A stretch of 64,000 nt of DNA from Clostridiaceae bacterium (GTDB lineage Bacteria; Bacillota; Clostridia; Lachnospirales; Lachnospiraceae). Under the pieces are notes generated by a model that worked only from the letters and a program-made list of their open reading frames with translations, ran no database searches and had not been told where the DNA came from. This document shows positions 29,799-37,855 of the stretch, piece after piece; position 1 is the stretch's first letter; the number at the start of each line of letters is the position of its first letter. The position numbers and the translations under genes are program-made. The stretch spans positions 93,876-157,875 of the forward strand of contig CAJTGE010000012.1 of assembly GCA_910575795.1 (NCBI GenBank), read 5' to 3'.

Positions 29799-31010
29799 TT
29801 ATCTCCTCAGAGTCTCCACGAATGATACAGATAAAAACAGGGTAATATACTCATAGTACATATCCCCTTTATACTCAAAAGCCGCAAAGGATCCTATGAC
29901 GAGAAGAAATAAAAGCACACTCTTCCTCCTCACATCCCACACCGCGCATAACGCGGCCCCATACGACACGAGCGCGCCCGCAATCCCCCAGAACAGGATA
30001 TTGCGCATGATCCCTGAGTCCGTGCCCATATAATACTTTCCCTCAAAGGTGTAATACCCGTCCCCAAACAGGATCGTATCCAGATCCGGCATAAAGGTCG
30101 AATCCACCAGGGCTGACAGCGATACATTGTCAAAGCGCCCGGTGGTAAACAGGTTGACAAACGGCTTTGACATCCATATATACCAGTCTGAGATAACCGG
30201 AACCTCCCTCAGCGCCCAGACAGATCCCAAAAACAGCGCCCCGCACAGCGCAAACCACACACAATTCTGCATATGCCTTCTGTTCCATACCACAACCGCC
30301 GCGGCGCTTGCGGCCAGCGTCACAGCCAGCCCCGACCGTCCGTAAAACATATTTCCCAGAAGGCACAGCCCGTACAAAACCAGAAAAACAGGCCGCTTCA
30401 GCCTGACGCCTGAATCCTCACAATAGAACAGGTACAGCGCAAACAGACAGCCCAGCGTGCAGCGGAAGGTTACGCGGAAGCCCGCAAAGCCCTGCCACCC
30501 GATCCGGAAGGTATAGCCAAAGGATTCCGAGAGATTTCCCGAACGCTCAATCGTTTCCCGGAACATGCCCAGCCACAGCGGCTGCAGCCCCGGTATGAAT
30601 ACCAGGCATAATGTCCCGATCACATAAATGGCGGCCGCCAGGGCAAAGTAATAGTAAAACAGCTCCGCCGACGCCCTGCCCTGATAGCGCTTTGCCAGCA
30701 CACAGGCGAGGAACACATAAATAATGAGTTTCCTGAATACAAACGTAGCTGTCGTTATATAGGAATAATCCCCTGTCTCATGAAGCATCGGATACGCCAC
30801 GCAGAGCGGCAGCATGGCTGCGCACAGGCCCAAAACCATCCACTGGCGTTTGGATATCACCCTAAATAAGCGGATATGGAACAGGAGATAACACAGCGGA
30901 ATCCCGTAAATAATCGCATAGGATATCAAAGCCGGGCAGCGAAGCATCACCGGATACATAAAAAAACAAAACAGAGCCGTTATCTTTTTCGAGGTTTTCT
31001 CATCCTGCAT
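29799..31010 (-). CDS. Wzy-like polysaccharide polymerase
   Basis: A 403-residue membrane protein with about 10-12 hydrophobic helices, a large outer loop around residues 280-330 (FTTGRFDNVS, LFGDGYYTFEGKYYMG) and low sequence conservation, as expected of Wzy. It would join flipped repeat units. ATG 31010 is preferred over a TTG eight codons earlier, although neither has an ideal ribosome site; it overlaps the TagF-like gene by 31 bases. It is the only polymerase candidate in operon 1. Confidence 0.75.
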   Translation of the reverse strand: MQDEKTSKKITALFCFFMYPVMLRCPALISYAIIYGIPLCYLLFHIRLFRVISKRQWMVLGLCAAMLPLCVAYPMLHETGDYSYITTATFVFRKLIIYVFLACVLAKRYQGRASAELFYYYFALAAAIYVIGTLCLVFIPGLQPLWLGMFRETIERSGNLSESFGYTFRIGWQGFAGFRVTFRCTLGCLFALYLFYCEDSGVRLKRPVFLVLYGLCLLGNMFYGRSGLAVTLAASAAAVVVWNRRHMQNCVWFALCGALFLGSVWALREVPVISDWYIWMSKPFVNLFTTGRFDNVSLSALVDSTFMPDLDTILFGDGYYTFEGKYYMGTDSGIMRNILFWGIAGALVSYGAALCAVWDVRRKSVLLFLLVIGSFAAFEYKGDMYYEYITLFLSVSFVETLRR

Positions 31011-32209
31011 ATCGCCGCATATACCCTTTCGCAATTCTTATCGTCGTACAGCTTAAAAAACGCCCGGTGCGCGGCCTCAGCCTTTTCGTCAAACGCAAAG
31101 CCGTTTTCTATTCTCTTTACTATCAGCTCCACCGCTTCCTCCTCTGTCTCTGCCACTGTCCCAAACCCGCATGTCCTGTAATCAAAATAAGAAGAACCGT
31201 ACTGGTATTTCCTGTACTTTTTTTCATCAAACTGATAATAAATGACAGGCTTTTTCATGTAGGCGAAATCCATTGACACGCTGGAATAATCTGTGATCAT
31301 CAGGCTGCACTCTTTTAAAAGCGCCTGGATGTCATACTCCTCCTGTGTACAGAGGATCACCGGATACCCCGCCCGGAACAGATGCAGATAATGCTGCGCG
31401 TTCCGGTGTGGGTAAAAATACAGAACCGTCCCCGTCTCCCGCAGGTATCCGAGAAGCCGCTCATTCCGGAGCAGCGATTTCCAGGCCGTGATGTATTCCG
31501 ACGACGCCGCATCGTCAGGTCCTGCCCCGCCGTCATCCCCGGCCCTGGATTTTAATTTCAGCCAGTACCTCCAGGTCGGCATCAGGAGTATCTTCTTTGG
31601 GTCTGCTTTCAGGCCATGGTAGCGGTCAAAACGACAGAGCCCGCAGTATCTCACCCATCCCTTCGGATATCCGAACGTATCGCGGATATAGGCATATTCC
31701 GGCGCGGCCCCTGCGATGAACAGGCGCATTTTTGTGTTCCTGTAATGCAGAAATTCGGCATTGTTTAACATCACCCCGTGCTGAAGGAAGACGCGCCGGT
31801 TTTTTAAAAGCCCGCTCACCTCCAGCGCATAGCAGACCGCGGCGTTCGGCTTCCCGCCCTTCTGCGAGCTGATATTGACATCCGCCGCCAGATAATAGAT
31901 CCAATGCTTTACAGAACCTGCCTCTAAAATGTATGGCTCATACCGTTTCAGCTTCTCATAATCCGGCGAATCCGTTTTAATAGCATAATAAACCTCTGTT
32001 TCCGGATGATGTTCTTTTATATACTCGAAAAAAACATATCCGTTATCCCTCGCCTCCGCCGCCTCTTCGCAGATCAGCCAGAAAAAGGCGTGTCTTCTTT
32101 TTAATCTTGCCCTCATGACGCATGAGGGTATCATGGCCGCGAGAAAGCGGGCGATGGCGATGAAATCCTCTGACTTCACATTCTGAAGCCTGGCCAGATG
32201 CTCGTTCAT
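30980..32209 (-). CDS. TagF-like CDP-glycerol glycerophosphotransferase
   Basis: A 409-residue protein of the Glyphos_transf family. Marks are EVYYAIKTDSPDYEKLKRY, the catalytic His in VFLQHGVML, the CDP-binding LLMPTWRYWLK and the MITDYSSVSMDFAYMKKPV block. Family members transfer glycerol phosphate or ribitol phosphate from CDP-polyols. Here one such unit may be added to the repeat unit, giving a phosphodiester in the polymer. No CDP-glycerol synthase is in the window. It sits between a GT2 gene and the Wzy gene. Confidence 0.85.
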   Translation of the reverse strand: MNEHLARLQNVKSEDFIAIARFLAAMIPSCVMRARLKRRHAFFWLICEEAAEARDNGYVFFEYIKEHHPETEVYYAIKTDSPDYEKLKRYEPYILEAGSVKHWIYYLAADVNISSQKGGKPNAAVCYALEVSGLLKNRRVFLQHGVMLNNAEFLHYRNTKMRLFIAGAAPEYAYIRDTFGYPKGWVRYCGLCRFDRYHGLKADPKKILLMPTWRYWLKLKSRAGDDGGAGPDDAASSEYITAWKSLLRNERLLGYLRETGTVLYFYPHRNAQHYLHLFRAGYPVILCTQEEYDIQALLKECSLMITDYSSVSMDFAYMKKPVIYYQFDEKKYRKYQYGSSYFDYRTCGFGTVAETEEEAVELIVKRIENGFAFDEKAEAAHRAFFKLYDDKNCERVYAAICRMRKPRKR

Positions 32210-32300
32210 TGCGATTTTCTCCTTTATCTTTACCTGTGTTATGTACTCTCCGAATCTTACAAAATCAGGCGCAGCGGGATTCCGAAAGCATATGTGTTAT

Positions 32301-33176
32301 TTACCGCCCAGCATGCGGACCGGGCTTTCGCGTATCCCGCGCAAACCGCCGGAAAACAATCCCTCTGAGCCTGTCCGGCAGCACGATCTGGACAAGAAAA
32401 CGAATCCACACATTCGCTAAATATCCGCGCATCCCAATCACGCCTTCCTTAAAGAGCATACTTTGAATCCGTTTCTCGCTCCTAAAATACGCCAGCCCGC
32501 CGCGCCGCCGGTACATTTCCCGGCCAATGCGCACCTTGACCAGAACACGGTCCACATTTGCGAACCGGCTCCCGTTTAAAAACATGCGGATCCAGAGATC
32601 GTAGTCTTCGTTGAAGTGCCATGCCCTGTAATTTCCCGCCCCTAAAACCGCTTCCCTTCTCATCATGACTGTCATGTGGTTAAACGGGCATCTTCGCTTC
32701 AGGGCATTTCCGATCCCCTCCGCGGTCAGGGGCGTCCTCCGATATGAAAGGGTCGTTTCATCCTCATCCATAAATTCTGCAATCTGCCCGCCCAGCACGT
32801 CCGTGTCCGGGTTTTGCATGATATAGTTCACCTGTATTTCAAACCGCTTTGGCCTTGCGATGTCATCGCTGTCCATCCGCGCCACCCACTCATAGCGGCA
32901 ACGCTCCACCGCGGCTTTTAAAGCCGGTCCCAGGCCGCGGTTTCTTTTGAAGGAAATGGTGCGGATGGCAATCCGTTCCCTGTGTTTTTCTGCCCTGTCC
33001 CGTATGATATCCGTCACTTCGCCCCCCACAGGCCCGTCCAGGACGATTACAATTTCCCTGGGAGGGAGCGTCTGCTTTATAACACTGTCCAGCGCCCTTT
33101 CAAAATGCCGCGGCTGATCCTTTTGATAAACGCTCATTGCCACTGAAAAATCAAATGATCCCTTTTCCTCTGCCAT
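32301..33176 (-). CDS. GT2 family glycosyltransferase
   Basis: A 291-residue GT2 enzyme with FSVAMSVYQKDQPRHF at the start, the DxD site in WVARMDSDDIARPKRF and FNEDYDLWIRM in the acceptor region. It resembles the beta-1,3-galactosyl or rhamnosyl transferases of streptococcal capsule loci, but specificity cannot be read. The start is uncertain: ATG 33176 has GAGG 9 bases upstream; ATG 33185 and GTG 33203 are possible. It lies about 90 bases before the TagF-like gene. Confidence 0.87.
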   Translation of the reverse strand: MAEEKGSFDFSVAMSVYQKDQPRHFERALDSVIKQTLPPREIVIVLDGPVGGEVTDIIRDRAEKHRERIAIRTISFKRNRGLGPALKAAVERCRYEWVARMDSDDIARPKRFEIQVNYIMQNPDTDVLGGQIAEFMDEDETTLSYRRTPLTAEGIGNALKRRCPFNHMTVMMRREAVLGAGNYRAWHFNEDYDLWIRMFLNGSRFANVDRVLVKVRIGREMYRRRGGLAYFRSEKRIQSMLFKEGVIGMRGYLANVWIRFLVQIVLPDRLRGIVFRRFARDTRKPGPHAGR

Positions 33177-33233
33177 TTCCTCCATCCTCAATATCCCGAT
33201 CACGCGATGTGTGTCCGCCGTTTCTGCCTGACA

Positions 33234-33923
33234 TCATAAAAATTTCTTCGCCTCTTCCATTTTTTCCTCATACTCCTCCCGGCTTATCCGTCCCCTGCGC
33301 AACAGGTAATCCCCAAGATCCTCGGCTGTGTCCATCCCCTCGGCCGTAATTCCGTCCCGGCTAAAAAATGCCTTCTTCACCGTCTTAAGCAGGATCCGCA
33401 CATCTCCTGCAAATGTGACACGCCTTATGTATTTCAAATCCCAGGCAAGCTTCTCCTCCCATCCTATGGCATTCCGCCCGTTTACCTGGGCAAGGCCCGA
33501 AAGGCCGGGGCGCGCCTGATGTCTTTTCCGCTGTTCCTCTGTCATGAACACCATATCTCTCACCAACTGGGGCCTGGGGCCGATCAGGCTCATGTCTCCC
33601 TTTAACACATTAAAAACCTCCGGAAGCTCGTCCAGGCTCGTACTGCGCAGCGTCCGCCCAAACGGCGTGAGCCTGACGCCGTCCGGCAGCAATTCCCCAT
33701 CTGCGCCTCTTTCATCTGTCATAGTGCGGAACTTATACATTTTAAAAATCCGTTCGTCCCTGCCCGGGCGGAGCTGCGCAAACAATACCGGAGAGCCCAG
33801 CCGGAGCCTTACTAAAACAGCCACCAGGGCATACAGCCACCAAAAACAGAGAATAGCGATCAGAGAACAGGCCGCGTCAAAGAGCCGCTTTCCATAAGCT
33901 TCATAAAATGTCCGTCCCATCAT
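33234..33923 (-). CDS. PglC-like undecaprenyl-phosphate phosphosugar transferase
   Basis: A 229-residue small monotopic initiating transferase. A single N-terminal hydrophobic hairpin (about residues 18-38) is followed by MYKFRTMTDERGADG, the TSLDELPEVFNVLKGDMS block and the LIGPRPQL motif. It moves a sugar 1-phosphate from a UDP-sugar to undecaprenyl phosphate, starting each repeat unit. The neighbouring aminotransferase suggests that the first sugar is a 4-amino-4,6-dideoxy sugar such as bacillosamine. It overlaps little with its neighbour, and GAAGG precedes the ATG. Confidence 0.9.
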   Translation of the reverse strand: MMGRTFYEAYGKRLFDAACSLIAILCFWWLYALVAVLVRLRLGSPVLFAQLRPGRDERIFKMYKFRTMTDERGADGELLPDGVRLTPFGRTLRSTSLDELPEVFNVLKGDMSLIGPRPQLVRDMVFMTEEQRKRHQARPGLSGLAQVNGRNAIGWEEKLAWDLKYIRRVTFAGDVRILLKTVKKAFFSRDGITAEGMDTAEDLGDYLLRRGRISREEYEEKMEEAKKFL

Positions 33924-33942
33924 CCGCCCTTCTCTCGGATGC

Positions 33943-35193
33943 CTATTCAAAGCACCGCCGAATCAGGCGTATCACCGTCTCCTGCTGCCCGGCTGTCATC
34001 TTGATATCGCTGGGCAGGCACAGCCCCCTTCTGAAAATATCCGCCCCCACGTCCTTTGGCGCATCTCCTTTGATATAGGCGTCTGTCCCTGCCCTTCCAT
34101 CGCCCTCTGCCGTGACAAATGGATTGCTCCTGTAAAATGGCTGCATATGCATCGGCTTCCAGATTGGCCGGCCCTCTGCATTGCAGCATTCCAGCGCCTC
34201 CAGGATCTCTGTCGGGCAGGTTTTCCCGCGCTCCCTGATATACAGCGCCTCCGTCTCCCCCCTGACCTGACGGCACATCGCCTCCTCCTCAATCAAAAGA
34301 CAGCTCAGCCAGAAATTAGGCTGTGTATGCTCCCTGTCATACGGGTTCATGCGCGCCGGAAGATCCTTTAGCCCCTCGCTGTAGCGCTCATAGATCGCCT
34401 GTTTAGCTTTTATATGCTCCTCCAGATGCAAAAGCTGCCCGCGGATCACGCCGGCTGTCACATTGCTCATCCGGTAATTGTATCCCAGCTCCTCATGCTG
34501 GTACCAGGGGGCGTTTTCACGGCTCTGGGTGGACCATTTGCGGACCCGATCCGCTGCCTTTTTGTCGTCTGTCAGCAGCATCCCGCCGCAGGAGCCGGTC
34601 ACGATCTTGTTGCCGTTAAAGCTGATACAGCCGCAATCGCCGAAGGTTCCGGTCTGCATCCCTCTGTATACCGCGCCAAGCGACTCCGCCGCATCCTCAA
34701 TCAGAAACGCGCCATGCTCCCCGCAGATCGCCCGTATTTCCCCAAGCTTTCCCGGCGTGCCGTACAGATTGGCCGCTACCACAGCCTTTACTTCCGGATA
34801 TCGCTCAAACGCCTTTTCAAGGGCAGCAGGATCCATATTCCAGGTATCGCGCTCTGTGTCAATAAAAACCGGGATTCCGCCCTCATAGACCACAGGGTTC
34901 AGCGTCGCGCTGAACGTCATATCAGAACAGAACACGCGATCCCCGGGCTTCACCCCCGCCAGCTTTACGGCCAGATGCAGGGCCGCCGTCCCGGACGAGA
35001 GCCCCACCGCATACCTCCTCCCCGTCTTCTCGCAGATCATCCGCTCGGCCGCATCAATATTTTCTCCAAGCGTGGACATCCAGTTTGTCTGAAACGCCTC
35101 TGTCATATAGGCGAGCTCCTCCCCATGCATGGTTGGCGAGGAAAGCCATAACCTTTTCTGAAATGGTTTTATATCTGAAGCTTCTGTAAACAT
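33943..35193 (-). CDS. DegT/DnrJ/EryC1 family sugar aminotransferase
   Basis: A 416-residue PLP enzyme. Marks are GLSSGTAALHLA, EDAAESLGAVYRG and SFNGNKIVTGSCGGMLL, in which the Lys binds PLP. It resembles PglE-type enzymes that aminate UDP-4-keto-6-deoxy-GlcNAc for bacillosamine. The next gene is PglC-like, which fits. The matching 4,6-dehydratase and acetyltransferase are not in operon 1, so they must be elsewhere if this assignment is right. GGGAG lies 9 bases upstream of the ATG. Confidence 0.87.
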   Translation of the reverse strand: MFTEASDIKPFQKRLWLSSPTMHGEELAYMTEAFQTNWMSTLGENIDAAERMICEKTGRRYAVGLSSGTAALHLAVKLAGVKPGDRVFCSDMTFSATLNPVVYEGGIPVFIDTERDTWNMDPAALEKAFERYPEVKAVVAANLYGTPGKLGEIRAICGEHGAFLIEDAAESLGAVYRGMQTGTFGDCGCISFNGNKIVTGSCGGMLLTDDKKAADRVRKWSTQSRENAPWYQHEELGYNYRMSNVTAGVIRGQLLHLEEHIKAKQAIYERYSEGLKDLPARMNPYDREHTQPNFWLSCLLIEEEAMCRQVRGETEALYIRERGKTCPTEILEALECCNAEGRPIWKPMHMQPFYRSNPFVTAEGDGRAGTDAYIKGDAPKDVGADIFRRGLCLPSDIKMTAGQQETVIRLIRRCFE

Positions 35194-35257
35194 CTTTTTT
35201 CACTCCCCCTTCCTTTTTGACGCACTCCTTTTGCGCTGTGAATCTCTGCGCGGCTGT

Positions 35258-35914
35258 TCATCTATCTGAACGGCTGCTCTTTTGCCTCTGCCATGCCTTC
35301 TGTAAACCATCACAGCCGTTTCTTCCTGTACCGCAGCAAGCCTGCGCCGCCTCTCCATCCCCGTTCAGAAAAATCCCAAACAAAACCGGCTGCGTCCGGT
35401 TAAACAGCGGGGCTTCCACCACAGCAAACCGCTTATGGAGATTCAGCCGCACGATCCGATCCAGATACGGGGCCAAAACACCGTCTGCATGTACAATCCG
35501 TCTCTCCCGATCCAGTAGAATCCGGCTGAGTCCCATAGTTTTCTGAAAGCCTTTCCCGCACACATGCTCAAGAAACGCCACATCCGCATCCTCCAGAGGA
35601 ACCGGCCTCTGTCCTGACGCCTCCGTTATCTCAAAAGAAAGAACCTGTGGAAACGCCCCTGCCTTCCCTGTTTCCCGGGCCAATGCCTCCGGACGGGCCG
35701 TTTTTATAAACACATAGCCCGGAAACATCACATCCTCCAGGATATGAAACCTGCCGCCGGAGCGGAATACACGGTTCTTCTTCAATACACGGCAGCAGCT
35801 AAATAAATCCGATCCTGCCCTTTCCCGCAAAAGCGCCGCCGCGCTCTCCTCCTTCCCGGGCGCTGTCCGGAGCGCATACCAGCGTTCCACGCTGTCCATT
35901 GACCTCATCCCCAT
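35258..35914 (-). CDS. LoaP-type NusG paralogue, antiterminator of operon 1
   Basis: A 218-residue NusG-family protein. The NGN domain (about residues 5-120) starts WYALRTAPGKEESAA and has VLKKNRVFRSGG and MFPGYVFIKTA. A KOW-type C-terminal domain begins near RIVRLNLHKRFAVVE. LoaP proteins act on one downstream operon, letting RNA polymerase read through terminators in long polysaccharide or natural-product operons. It is the first gene of operon 1 and paralogous to the one at 61402. ATGs at 35914, 35908 and 35899 are all possible starts; alignment with the paralogue favours the last. Confidence 0.88.
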   Translation of the reverse strand: MGMRSMDSVERWYALRTAPGKEESAAALLRERAGSDLFSCCRVLKKNRVFRSGGRFHILEDVMFPGYVFIKTARPEALARETGKAGAFPQVLSFEITEASGQRPVPLEDADVAFLEHVCGKGFQKTMGLSRILLDRERRIVHADGVLAPYLDRIVRLNLHKRFAVVEAPLFNRTQPVLFGIFLNGDGEAAQACCGTGRNGCDGLQKAWQRQKSSRSDR

Positions 35915-35983
35915 CCTATCTGCTGTCTTTCTGTTTCATCTGACGATTTCCGGCTTCGTATTTGCAGATATACATAGCTCTGC

Positions 35984-36022
35984 CCCTGGCAAAACGCCTG
36001 CCGCAGGTCCCAAAAACCAGGG
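35984..36022 (-). promoter_or_regulatory. Nested leader hairpin upstream of LoaP
   Basis: CCCTGG (35984-35989) pairs with CCAGGG (36017-36022) around an inner CCTG/CAGG hairpin. It would lie in the 5' leader if the invertible promoter faced the operon. LoaP proteins are known to use RNA hairpins in their leaders, so this is a candidate recognition element; that role is inference. Confidence 0.4.
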
Positions 36023-36037
36023 CCGGGAGCCGTCCAT

Positions 36038-36241
36038 TTCGTAGAATTACGTAATCTACGAAATGGAGCTGTGTTGAAATTCACTTAATTATCTGATTTA
36101 TTTTTTGATGAGTTTTATTTTAAGAAATTTATAAAGAACATTTATAGAATTTTAAAACATTTTTGAGAGAAACTGCTATTGAAATCAGGGGAAAACCGTA
36201 GTATAATGAATGAAATTTCTTAGAATACGTAATTCTACGAA
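36038..36241. other. Predicted invertible promoter switch 1
   Basis: Perfect 16-bp inverted repeats (TTCGTAGAATTACGTA at 36038-36053, inverted at 36226-36241) extend to 27 bp with two mismatches. They enclose 150 AT-rich bases with one promoter. Each repeat is itself a pair of inverted arms (TTCGTAGA and TCTACGAA on the left side) around a 9-base spacer, the usual layout of a tyrosine-recombinase site. As sequenced the promoter points away from the LoaP operon (OFF). Inversion would place it about 120-270 bases upstream of LoaP, reading into the operon. Confidence 0.8.
36179..36207 (+). promoter_or_regulatory. Sigma-A promoter inside invertible element 1
   Basis: TTGAAA (36179-36184), a 17-base spacer and TATAAT (36202-36207), with AT-rich sequence upstream. 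It reads toward higher coordinates, away from operon 1. No comparable promoter is visible on the opposite strand of the element. Confidence 0.85.
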
Positions 36242-36382
36242 GCGCCTGTGATACGATACTGCGCATGCTCCCAGATTTTGGAACTGTGCAGAAAAGACCA
36301 CCGTTCAGGTTATCTAAACGGTTATCAGAAAAGCCGGACGTACAAAACCACTCTGTCAGAATAGCCTGTATAATATATGTTA

Positions 36383-36415
36383 CAGCCCGCCAAAGCAATT
36401 CGGCGGGCTGTTTTT
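36383..36415 (+). terminator. Terminator facing the OFF-oriented promoter
   Basis: CAGCCCGCC (36383-36391) pairs with GGCGGGCTG (36402-36410), followed by TTTTT. It is about 175 bases downstream of the TATAAT at 36202 and would end the transcript made when the promoter points away from operon 1. Confidence 0.85.
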
Positions 36416-36440
36416 GCTGGAAATGAAAGCACATGATATG

Positions 36441-36575
36441 AGTCAACAACCCCGCTGCAAGCAACGGGGCGTCAAACTTGCAGCGCTGCAGAGCAGCGGG
36501 GTATCTGACCCTCGCGGCAGTCGCCAAATGTGCATGCAAGCATGCCCACTTGGCTCGTTGCTCGCGGGAATAAAG
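36441..36575 (+). repeat. Dispersed hairpin repeat, copy A
   Basis: It starts TCAACAACCCCGCTGC and ends with a 70-base segment (36506-36575) identical to that of copy B (37684-37753). The shared part contains an imperfect CCAAATGTGCATGC/GCATGCCCACTTGG hairpin. It resembles REP- or IS200-type non-coding repeats. From 36593 to about 36900 I see nothing further that I can name. Confidence 0.7.
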
Positions 36576-36925
36576 CCGCCGCTGTATTAAACGGCCGGCT
36601 TCGTATGAATTCTAAAGAAAGCGGGCCGCTTCCCCTGCCCAATCACGATCCGGCGAGCGTAAGGAACACATAACAGGAATGCCATGGCGTACTGTCCATA
36701 TCCTCTGGCCGCAGCCCAAAACAAATCCCCCCGCAACCGGCACAAGTTCCTTCATTTACAAACGGGTCTACAATCCAACTGCAGACCGCGCGCAGCAGAT
36801 ATATTGTCTTTAGTATATAAAGCGGCAGATACGTTGTCAATCATTACTTCCCAATGTAAAAACCGTTGCTTTGACTATCCGAACAGAAAACAGACGAAGC
36901 TAATCCGCATTTTTTCTGCAAAACA

Positions 36926-36954
36926 TTGACCATCCGCGTAATATCAGCTATACT
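36926..36954 (+). promoter_or_regulatory. Promoter of the lipoprotein gene
   Basis: TTGACC (36926-36931), a 17-base spacer and TATACT (36949-36954). About 135 bases around it, through the start codon, are closely similar to 62837-62976 at locus 2, where TTGTAC-N17-TATACT is kept. The plus-strand genes therefore do not need the invertible promoter. Confidence 0.75.
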
Positions 36955-37036
36955 TTCAGAAACAGGCCGTATGGGGTTTTCATTCAGATAATGAATGATC
37001 CATTTCCATACATCACGATTCACAGGAGGCAGGCTA

Positions 37037-37765
37037 ATGAGGAGTATCCGAAATTTCATTTTATTTATAACGACCGTTTTATTTTTAACAGGATGCGCAC
37101 AGAAAGCAGACTTTACAGAGCCTGCGCAAGAAAAACAGGCGTTTAAGAAAGAAGAGGCAGACCGCCAGTCTGAAGATGGCGCAGAATCAGAAACACCGCC
37201 CGCCTCGCCGCCTGAGAATCAGACACTCTCAAGTGAGCCGGATCCACTGCGCAGGCTGTATATTGATTTTCCACAAACAGCCGCTTATCAGGAGGCCATC
37301 TCCTTTATCGAGGCATCGGGAATGCCTTACTCCGAAAAAAAGGAAAACGGCGGCAGGCTTATTAAAATCGCAGAGAACCAGGCCAACGCATTGATTGAGG
37401 AGCCGTGTGCCCAAACGTTTCAGGAGTATGACTATATCGAGATTTACTATATGTATCCCAAGCAGCATGACGGGCCGGAAGAACCGGAGCAGTATTTTTT
37501 CACAGGGATTCATTATATATCCTCAGAAGGGCGCTACCAGCTATCGAGCCATACAGAAACCTCCTTTATTACAAAGGATGGGGAAGTGATCGATTCCCAG
37601 ATGAACCGCCGGGAACAAATCGGCTTTCTGGAAAATCACACGGATAGCAAGTCAACAACCCCGCTGCAGAGCAGCGGGGTTGTTGACCCTCGCGGCAGTC
37701 GCCAAATGTGCATGCAAGCATGCCCACTTGGCTCGTTGCTCGCGGGAATAAAGAACCGCCGCTAA
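37037..37765 (+). CDS. Small lipoprotein with a repeat-derived C-terminus
   Basis: A 242-residue lipoprotein. The signal peptide ends in a lipobox, LTGC, with Cys at about residue 19; an acidic Glu/Gln/Pro-rich linker follows, then a domain of about 130 residues (FPQTAAYQEAISFIEASGMPY onward) that I do not recognise. From the sequence SKSTTPLQSSG to the end, the protein is encoded by repeat copy B, so the original C-terminus seems to have been replaced by repeat insertion. The start is ATG 37037, shortly after AGGAGG; its own promoter is upstream. A sister locus at 63 kb keeps only the first codons of this gene. Confidence 0.7.
   Translation: MRSIRNFILFITTVLFLTGCAQKADFTEPAQEKQAFKKEEADRQSEDGAESETPPASPPENQTLSSEPDPLRRLYIDFPQTAAYQEAISFIEASGMPYSEKKENGGRLIKIAENQANALIEEPCAQTFQEYDYIEIYYMYPKQHDGPEEPEQYFFTGIHYISSEGRYQLSSHTETSFITKDGEVIDSQMNRREQIGFLENHTDSKSTTPLQSSGVVDPRGSRQMCMQACPLGSLLAGIKNRR
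37649..37753 (+). repeat. Dispersed hairpin repeat, copy B
   Basis: It opens with a perfect 17-bp stem, GTCAACAACCCCGCTGC against GCAGCGGGGTTGTTGAC, with a 3-base loop, and then carries the same 70 bases as copy A in the same orientation. It is read through as the last codons of the lipoprotein gene. Confidence 0.75.
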
Positions 37766-37855
37766 ACCGGGGAGGGTTGCGGCAGCATGGATGGAAATCA
37801 CAGGATGTCCCAGTTCCAGGCCGCCCGCCTCCCTTACCTAAAAATTCTGATAAAT
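37766..37855 (+). pseudogene. Relic of a C39-like gene
   Basis: CGGGGAGG and ATGGATGGAAAT match the start and middle of the intact C39-like gene at 63006, and CTTACCTAAAAAT...GATAAATAA matches its 3' end. The pieces are joined out of frame, so this is an internal-deletion relic. It converges on the end of the MBOAT gene. Confidence 0.6.

Noticed and set aside
33943..34292. Alternative minus-strand frames overlapping the DegT-type gene
   Set aside because: They are off-frame shadows; the main frame has clear PLP-enzyme motifs.
36179..37037. The OFF-oriented promoter as the driver of the lipoprotein gene
   Set aside because: A strong terminator lies in between at 36383 and the lipoprotein has its own promoter at 36926.
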